Source: Centipeda periodontii DSM 2778 (GTDB taxonomy: Bacteria > Bacillota > Negativicutes > Selenomonadales > Selenomonadaceae). Taken from it: a stretch of 64,000 nt of DNA. The stretch's first letter is position 1; each line of letters opens with the position of its first letter. Made by a program: the position numbers and the translations under genes. This document shows positions 58,917 through 64,000 of this stretch, one piece after another. The notes beneath the pieces are model-generated. The model made no database searches. It was not told the DNA's origin and saw nothing but the letters and a program-made list of their open reading frames with translations. The stretch spans positions 842,074 through 906,073 of the forward strand of contig NZ_GL892076.1 in the NCBI RefSeq assembly GCF_000213975.1, written 5' to 3'.

Positions 58917-60260
58917 ATGATGGACCGTAATGAAGATTCGATCGATCTCGGACGTCTATTTTGGGTGATGGGGCGGCACAAGGCTGTTATATTCGGTATT
59001 GTGGGGATTTGTACCGTTGTAGCACTTGTGATTTCGCTTGTTTTGCCGAAGCAGTATGAGTCTACAACACTCGTTCAAACGCGTAGCGCCGGAGCGGCCT
59101 CTTCGGGAGCTGTTGCGGCTCTTGCGGTTCTTGGAGGCGGAACAGCATCTTCTCAAACAACGAATTATATGGAGTTGATGAAGTCGCGAACGGTTTTAGA
59201 ACCGATTATTGACAGCCTTGCGTTTGAAGGTGAAGATAAGAAGCCGGATGCAAAAAACTTCGCAAAAAAATATCTCGACATAAAAAATACAAAGGGAACG
59301 AATCTCATTGAGGTTTCTGCACGCTGGAGAAGTCCGGAAGAGGCGCAACGCATCTCTCAGACCGTTGTGGATAACTTCCTTCTCATGCAGACAGATATGA
59401 ACCAGCAGACACAATCGTTACTTTTAAAGTTCCTTGAAAAACGAATTGACGAGAGTAAAGAAGCTTCCGAGGTTGCAGAGGAAAAACTGGTAACGTTCAG
59501 TAAAGAACACAAGATTTACAGTCCGGATGAACAAGTAAAGTTTGTTGTCGGTCAAATGCAGGCGTTCGATAAGGCTATGGCAGATTTCGAGGTTTCTATT
59601 AAGTCCGGACAGGCATCTTTGGATGCTGCGAATGCAGCGCTTGAAGACCAGAAAATGAGTAGCAGAATGTATAACGTGTCGGATAACGGCATTGTTCAAG
59701 GACTGCGTTCAAAAATAGTTGCGAAGCAGGTCGAGCTTGTTGGGTTGCGCCAAAATTATACCGAAAAACATCCCAGTGTCCAAAGGGCGGTGGAGGAGTT
59801 GCATCAGCTCGAAAATAGTCTGCATTCAGAAGTGGTGGCTTCTGTGGACTCCAATGCGGTCACACTGAATCCTACCCAGTCCGAACTTCTCAAACAGCAG
59901 GCGCTTGCTTCTGTTGAGATTTCTGTTGCAAAAGCAAGTAAGTTAGCTGTCGAAGAAGAGTGGGGGAAGAAAGAAAAAGAGATCGGGAAACTGCCGGACG
60001 ATGTGTTAGAGTATGTTCGTCTGCAACGCAATGTGACCATTCAGAGTGAAGTTTATCTGAACCTTGTAAAACAGAGTGAGCAGAGTAAGCTTCAAGCAGC
60101 AATGGAGAGTATGGACATCCAGATTGTCGATCCTGCCAATCTTCCGGATGAAGATAGACCTGTTGCACCGCGGAAGAAGCTGATTACAGCGATTGGGTTT
60201 GTGGTCGGTGTCCTTCTTGCAATGGGGTACAGTATGCTTGTCTATCGGCGTGAAGCATAA
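58917..60260 (+). CDS. Wzz-type polysaccharide chain-length protein
   Basis: 447 residues. Two membrane helices, near residues 20-45 (AVIFGIVGICTVVALVISLV) and at the C-terminus (KLITAIGFVVGVLLAMGYSM), flank a long periplasmic coiled-coil region. The proline-containing block before the second helix (VDPANLPDEDRPVAPRKK) is typical of Wzz/GumC. No tyrosine-kinase domain is fused. Confidence 0.87.
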   Translation: MMDRNEDSIDLGRLFWVMGRHKAVIFGIVGICTVVALVISLVLPKQYESTTLVQTRSAGAASSGAVAALAVLGGGTASSQTTNYMELMKSRTVLEPIIDSLAFEGEDKKPDAKNFAKKYLDIKNTKGTNLIEVSARWRSPEEAQRISQTVVDNFLLMQTDMNQQTQSLLLKFLEKRIDESKEASEVAEEKLVTFSKEHKIYSPDEQVKFVVGQMQAFDKAMADFEVSIKSGQASLDAANAALEDQKMSSRMYNVSDNGIVQGLRSKIVAKQVELVGLRQNYTEKHPSVQRAVEELHQLENSLHSEVVASVDSNAVTLNPTQSELLKQQALASVEISVAKASKLAVEEEWGKKEKEIGKLPDDVLEYVRLQRNVTIQSEVYLNLVKQSEQSKLQAAMESMDIQIVDPANLPDEDRPVAPRKKLITAIGFVVGVLLAMGYSMLVYRREA

Positions 60261-60286
60261 CACAGAATAAGGAGGGAAGCACATAT

Positions 60287-61726
60287 ATGAATACGGGGAT
60301 CAGAATACCAACTCGCATTCGTAGGGTATGTGCCCCCCTTCTTTTTATTATCTTCGATTATACAGCAATTCTCCTTGCCGAAAAGATGGCATTTGGTCTG
60401 CATGATCTCTATGGTCTTCTTATGGGGACATCCTATCATGTTCCCGATGCCTACCTCTTTTTTTGGATTCCCCTTGTCTTTATTGCCTTCCTTGGAATCG
60501 CACAGACATATACAAAGATGCAACCGATCCTAGAGACCGTGCGACAGATATTCTATGCCGTTCTCTATGCGCTCATTACCTGCCTCCTTGCCCTCTACTT
60601 TATGGAGGCGAGCATGCTTGCTTCACGTCTCTACGTGATCCTATTTGGTATACTCGCGTTGTTCAATATCTATGTTGGGCGCTACATCCTGCTGAAACTC
60701 CTCAAGACAACCAATACACTGACAAAACCGGTCATCTTGATTGGTGCGGGAAAAACCGCAGAACTTGTCCTTCGTTCTTTTGATCGAGATTTGGGGTATC
60801 GCTATAGAGTGATTGGAATATTGGATGACAGCCCCATCTCGGAAGACTTGCCCCAGAAATTTCTTTTGATGGGTACATTGGAAAACGCGGCAGAAATCAT
60901 TCATGATTCCAGTGTCAAGACGGTTATCATTACAGCTCCCGGTATGGAGAAGGAAAAACTTCAAACACTCTTGGAGGGTATACAGCCTTATGTAAGGGAT
61001 ATTATCTTTGTCCCCGATTTGATCGGTGTTCCTCTCTACAATGTCGAAGCTCAGACACTCTTCAATGAGCAGATTATGATGTTGTCCCTCAGAAATAATC
61101 TTGCGCGTCGTCGCAATCAGCTATTCAAACGTATCTTTGACATTGTGGTTGGCGGCTTGGTGTGCATCCCGATCATTCCAATTATTTTTGTCATTGCCCT
61201 TTGCATCAAGATTGATTCGAAGGGGGCTGCTTTCTTTAACGCTGAGCGCATCGGAAAAAAGGGAGAAATATTTACCTGCTATAAGTTTCGTTCCATGCAT
61301 CTGGATTCTCAGAAAATCTTGGAGGAGTATCTTGCAGAAAACCCTGCAGCGAAAGAGGAGTGGGATACTTACGCAAAACTCCGTGATTACGATCCACGCG
61401 TGACAAAGGTTGGAAAATGGATCCGAAAATATAGTTTGGATGAACTGCCCCAGATCCTCAATGTGATCAAAGGCGATATGAGTCTTGTAGGACCTCGTCC
61501 TTATCTCCCACGCGAAAAGAAAGATATTGGTGAGTACCTTTCTACGATCACCTTGACTGTTCCAGGGGTTACGGGGTTTTGGCAAACCAGTGGGCGCAAT
61601 GATGTCAGCTTTGCAGGGCGCGTTGCGATGGACACTTGGTACGTACGGAACTGGTCAATTTGGCTCGATTTGATGTATTTATTTAAGACTGCAAAGATTG
61701 TGTTTACAGGAAAAGGTGCCTACTGA
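60287..61726 (+). CDS. WbaP-type undecaprenyl-phosphate sugar transferase
   Basis: 479 residues. Four to five N-terminal membrane helices, a nucleotide-binding-like middle ([20 protein letters not shown]), a membrane re-entry segment ([20 protein letters not shown]) and the C-terminal sugar transferase domain ([40 protein letters not shown] then PRPY). It adds the first sugar phosphate (Gal or Glc-1-P type) to the lipid carrier and so starts each repeat unit. Confidence 0.9.
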   Translation: MNTGIRIPTRIRRVCAPLLFIIFDYTAILLAEKMAFGLHDLYGLLMGTSYHVPDAYLFFWIPLVFIAFLGIAQTYTKMQPILETVRQIFYAVLYALITCLLALYFMEASMLASRLYVILFGILALFNIYVGRYILLKLLKTTNTLTKPVILIGAGKTAELVLRSFDRDLGYRYRVIGILDDSPISEDLPQKFLLMGTLENAAEIIHDSSVKTVIITAPGMEKEKLQTLLEGIQPYVRDIIFVPDLIGVPLYNVEAQTLFNEQIMMLSLRNNLARRRNQLFKRIFDIVVGGLVCIPIIPIIFVIALCIKIDSKGAAFFNAERIGKKGEIFTCYKFRSMHLDSQKILEEYLAENPAAKEEWDTYAKLRDYDPRVTKVGKWIRKYSLDELPQILNVIKGDMSLVGPRPYLPREKKDIGEYLSTITLTVPGVTGFWQTSGRNDVSFAGRVAMDTWYVRNWSIWLDLMYLFKTAKIVFTGKGAY

Positions 61727-61784
61727 TTATCTCTTGATGCTCCAACAACTCGTTAAGAAAAATCTTACGCAGGAGGCTCTACAA

Positions 61785-62857
61785 ATGAACAATCTTCGCG
61801 TTTTGCATATTGGTGAGTATGTGCAGGGCGGTGTTGCTACCTATATTAAGACATTGCTAACTCACTCAAGAGATGTAGGTGTAGATGAATTCATGGTCTT
61901 AGCGGATGCCAAATCCGATCATAGTTGGTCACTAGATCCAAATCACGTTTTTTTTATTCGTATCGTCGAAGCTTTTTGAATATCATTCCCGCCATGTGTT
62001 TTATTCAAAACGTCATTGCACAGGTAAAGCCTGATGTTATCTATTGTCACAGTACATGGGCCGGTGTATTAGGCAGATTTCCGTTCTTCTTCAAAAAGAA
62101 GCGTATGCGTATTTTATACAATGCACATGGTTGGGCGTTTACGCAAGATACTTCGGATTGGAAAAAACATCTATACGCATGGGTAGAACGACTTCTTGCT
62201 GTAAGGACGGATTGGATTATCAATGTATCGCAGTATGAAATGTGCAGTGCTATATCATACGGAATTCCTGAAACAAAAATGAAGCGGATTTACAGCGGTA
62301 TATCTTCTCATAGGGAAGATGTTCAAGAGGCATCTCCGTTTGATTCGAGTCGCATAAATCTCCTTTTTGTTGGGCGATTCGATCCGCAAAAAGGCGTGGA
62401 TTTGCTTTTATCAGCAATGCAGAATCTTACACGGAAGGATGTACACTTGACACTTATTGGAGACAGTGTGTTAGGCGGCAAAGATTTTTCTGTTGCTGAT
62501 ATGGATAATGTCTCTTCTTTGGGGTGGATTTCACATGATGAATTGCCCAGATATTATTTTCATTGCGACGCTGTTGTTATGCCCTCGCGTTGGGAAGCCT
62601 TTGGGCTAGTCGCCATTGAGGCGATGAAGTATGGAAAGCCTGTTTTGGTAAGCCCGAATGGAGCCCTTCCTGAATTAGTTTCTTCCAATATAAATGGCTA
62701 TGTAATCGATTTTAATAACCCCAATGCGCTTAACATAGTGGAGTTAGATAAAGAAAAACTTCGCACAATGGGAGAGCAAGCAGAAAAGATTTTTCATCAA
62801 AAATTTGATTCTACTAAGATGTGTCAGGAAACCCGTGCACTATACGATGCAAATTAG
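61785..62857 (+). pseudogene. Glycosyltransferase family 4, frameshifted at a T8 run
   Basis: A GT4 enzyme split over two frames. The first part (61785-61979) starts NLRVLHIGEYVQGGVATYIK, a normal GT4 N-terminus. After the T8 run at 61948-61955 the reading frame ends, but a -1 shift there gives HVFFYSYRRSFLNIIPAMCF and joins the second part, which has the GT-B C-terminal motifs LLFVGRFDPQKGVDLLLSAM and PSRWEAFGLVAIEAMKYGKP. One T too many (or a programmed or phase-variable slip) explains it. If not a sequencing error, the gene is off in this sequence. Confidence 0.75.
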
Positions 62858-62922
62858 CACGTCAAGACGCCGCAATAGCCGATATAAGCACGTTATGAGC
62901 CGGTCATAGGGGGACGGCGACT

Positions 62923-64000
62923 ATGAAGATTTTACATGTTGGCTTGGACAAAACGTTGGGTGGAATAGAAAGGTTCCTTTTTAATGTTTACAACAATCGG
63001 GATAAGTCGTTTCAAATGGATTTTGTCACAACAGCAGATAGATTCAACTACGTGCTTTCAGATTTTCTTACCAATGACAATGACTGTCAGATTATTCGCA
63101 TAGCCAATTTTTCGAATCCGCTCCGACATGTTTTAGACCTTTATCGCTGCATTCAGTCGGGGAAATATGATATTGTGCATATTCATAAAAACAGCTTGGC
63201 AAATCCGCTTGCAATACTTGTTGCAAGTGTAGCCGGGTCGTGTAAGGTTATTGTCCATTCCCATAACACACAGCCAAGTACGAGTCGTCAAATTGGAATG
63301 GCTTTGCATTGGTTGAACAAGAGACTTTTATCAAAACTACCAGTAATGAGATTAGCTTGCTCCAGACTTGCAGGAGATTGGCTTTTCCACCATTCAAACT
63401 ATACAGTTTTGCATAATGCGATTGACTTAGATAAATTTATATTCGATATAAACATTCGTAAAGAGGTGCGTACATCATTGGATTTGGAAGATTGCTTTGT
63501 GATAGGAGCAATTGCGCGAATCTCAGATCAGAAAAATCAACTGTTTATGTTGGATATTCTTCAAGAAGTATTACGCACCGAGGAGCGTGCCATGTTGGTG
63601 TTGGTCGGAGGATATCCACGTTCTAAAGAAGGGGAACGCTACTATCAACTTGTTTTGGATAAGATAAAGCGTATGCATTTGGATAGGAACGTGAGGTTGT
63701 TGGGATCACGGGACGATGCGAATCAATTATATCAAGCCTTTGATGTAGCGTTGATTCCGTCGAAGTACGAGGGCCTTTCGATCGCGGCGATAGAGGCACA
63801 GGCTGCAGGGCTCCCGTGTGTTGTATCAGATGTTCTATCGGATGAGACGCGTGTTTCTTCTTATTATACGTCTGTGGCATTATCGGCTGACCCTGCAAAT
63901 TGGGCAGAGGCAATCCTCCAACAGAAATATGTAAAGCGATCGAACATGAAAAAAGAGATGGAGGCTGCCGGGTATGCGATGGAGCAGGAAATTCATTCGC
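62923..64000 (+). CDS. Glycosyltransferase family 4, partial at the right edge
   Basis: At least 359 residues, open at the window end. The N-terminal block is ILHVGLDKTLGGIERFLFN, with VHIHKNSLANPLAIL and VHSHNTQPSTSRQ. The C-terminal GT-B motifs are GAIARISDQKNQLFMLDIL, LVLVGGYPRSKEGERYYQL and IPSKYEGLSIAAIEAQAAGL, with the EX7E catalytic-site pattern (EGLSIAAIE). It resembles capsule and EPS galactosyl- or N-acetylhexosaminyl-transferases. It is AT-rich, as in acquired sugar loci. Confidence 0.85.
   Translation, partial: MKILHVGLDKTLGGIERFLFNVYNNRDKSFQMDFVTTADRFNYVLSDFLTNDNDCQIIRIANFSNPLRHVLDLYRCIQSGKYDIVHIHKNSLANPLAILVASVAGSCKVIVHSHNTQPSTSRQIGMALHWLNKRLLSKLPVMRLACSRLAGDWLFHHSNYTVLHNAIDLDKFIFDINIRKEVRTSLDLEDCFVIGAIARISDQKNQLFMLDILQEVLRTEERAMLVLVGGYPRSKEGERYYQLVLDKIKRMHLDRNVRLLGSRDDANQLYQAFDVALIPSKYEGLSIAAIEAQAAGLPCVVSDVLSDETRVSSYYTSVALSADPANWAEAILQQKYVKRSNMKKEMEAAGYAMEQEIHS

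Overview
The window looks like chromosome from a diderm member of the Firmicutes in the class Negativicutes, most likely Selenomonas or a close relative. It is fairly GC-rich. It mixes genes typical of Firmicutes (ribonuclease M5, the RapZ-YvcK-WhiA cluster, a DegS-type kinase, Gx transporter with NusG-II) with genes that need an outer membrane (a Wza-type export protein, a Wzz-type protein and a WbaP-type sugar transferase). This assignment is inferred from gene content only.

Layout. Positions 1-8.0 kb hold the end of a DUF4143-type ATPase, a long FtsA-like protein, a probable 6S RNA, an orphan dhaL, gltX, two identical tRNA-Glu(CTC) genes, a TauE/SafE-type exporter and two rhodanese lipoproteins. 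From 8.0 to 12.3 kb is an L-tartrate module: a LysR regulator, a divergent DASS transporter, and ttdA and ttdB. From 12.3 to 14.5 kb is a glucose-type PTS IICBA. From 15.0 to 18.9 kb are two tandem dynamin-like GTPases plus a small Cys-rich protein, resembling the Eleos (LeoBC/LeoA) anti-phage system. Then come ilvB, a pseudopilin/PilMNO-like cluster (20.9-25.5 kb), aroC-aroK-aroB, a membrane diguanylate cyclase, rplS-lepB-exodeoxyribonuclease III, prfC, a reverse-strand group with an esterase, a secreted protein and a disulfide oxidoreductase, a Crp/Fnr regulator, fumC and Gx/NusG-II.

At 40.2-40.5 kb is an unlisted type I toxin-antitoxin locus of the Fst/par kind: a 29-residue hydrophobic peptide, a convergent antisense RNA with a near-consensus promoter, and a shared bidirectional terminator. 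At 41.28-41.59 kb is a structured non-coding element closed by inverted repeats that I could not identify. Next come two Cof-type HAD phosphatases, rapZ-yvcK-whiA, a polysaccharide deacetylase, a secreted protein of unknown function, a minimal chemoreceptor signalling protein, a DegS-like kinase, a PLP decarboxylase, tmk, a DUF4160/DUF2442 pair, rnmV-rsmA-PHP phosphatase, a toxin-antitoxin remnant and an AEC transporter. The last 6 kb begin an exopolysaccharide locus whose AT-richer glycosyltransferase end contains a frameshifted gene.

The window also carries a family of small non-autonomous elements (MITE-like, about 165 bp, TA-flanked, inverted ends GGGAACCACTGATAAA). There are four full copies and two internally deleted ones. 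Two of the full copies supply the stop codon of the gene they landed in.
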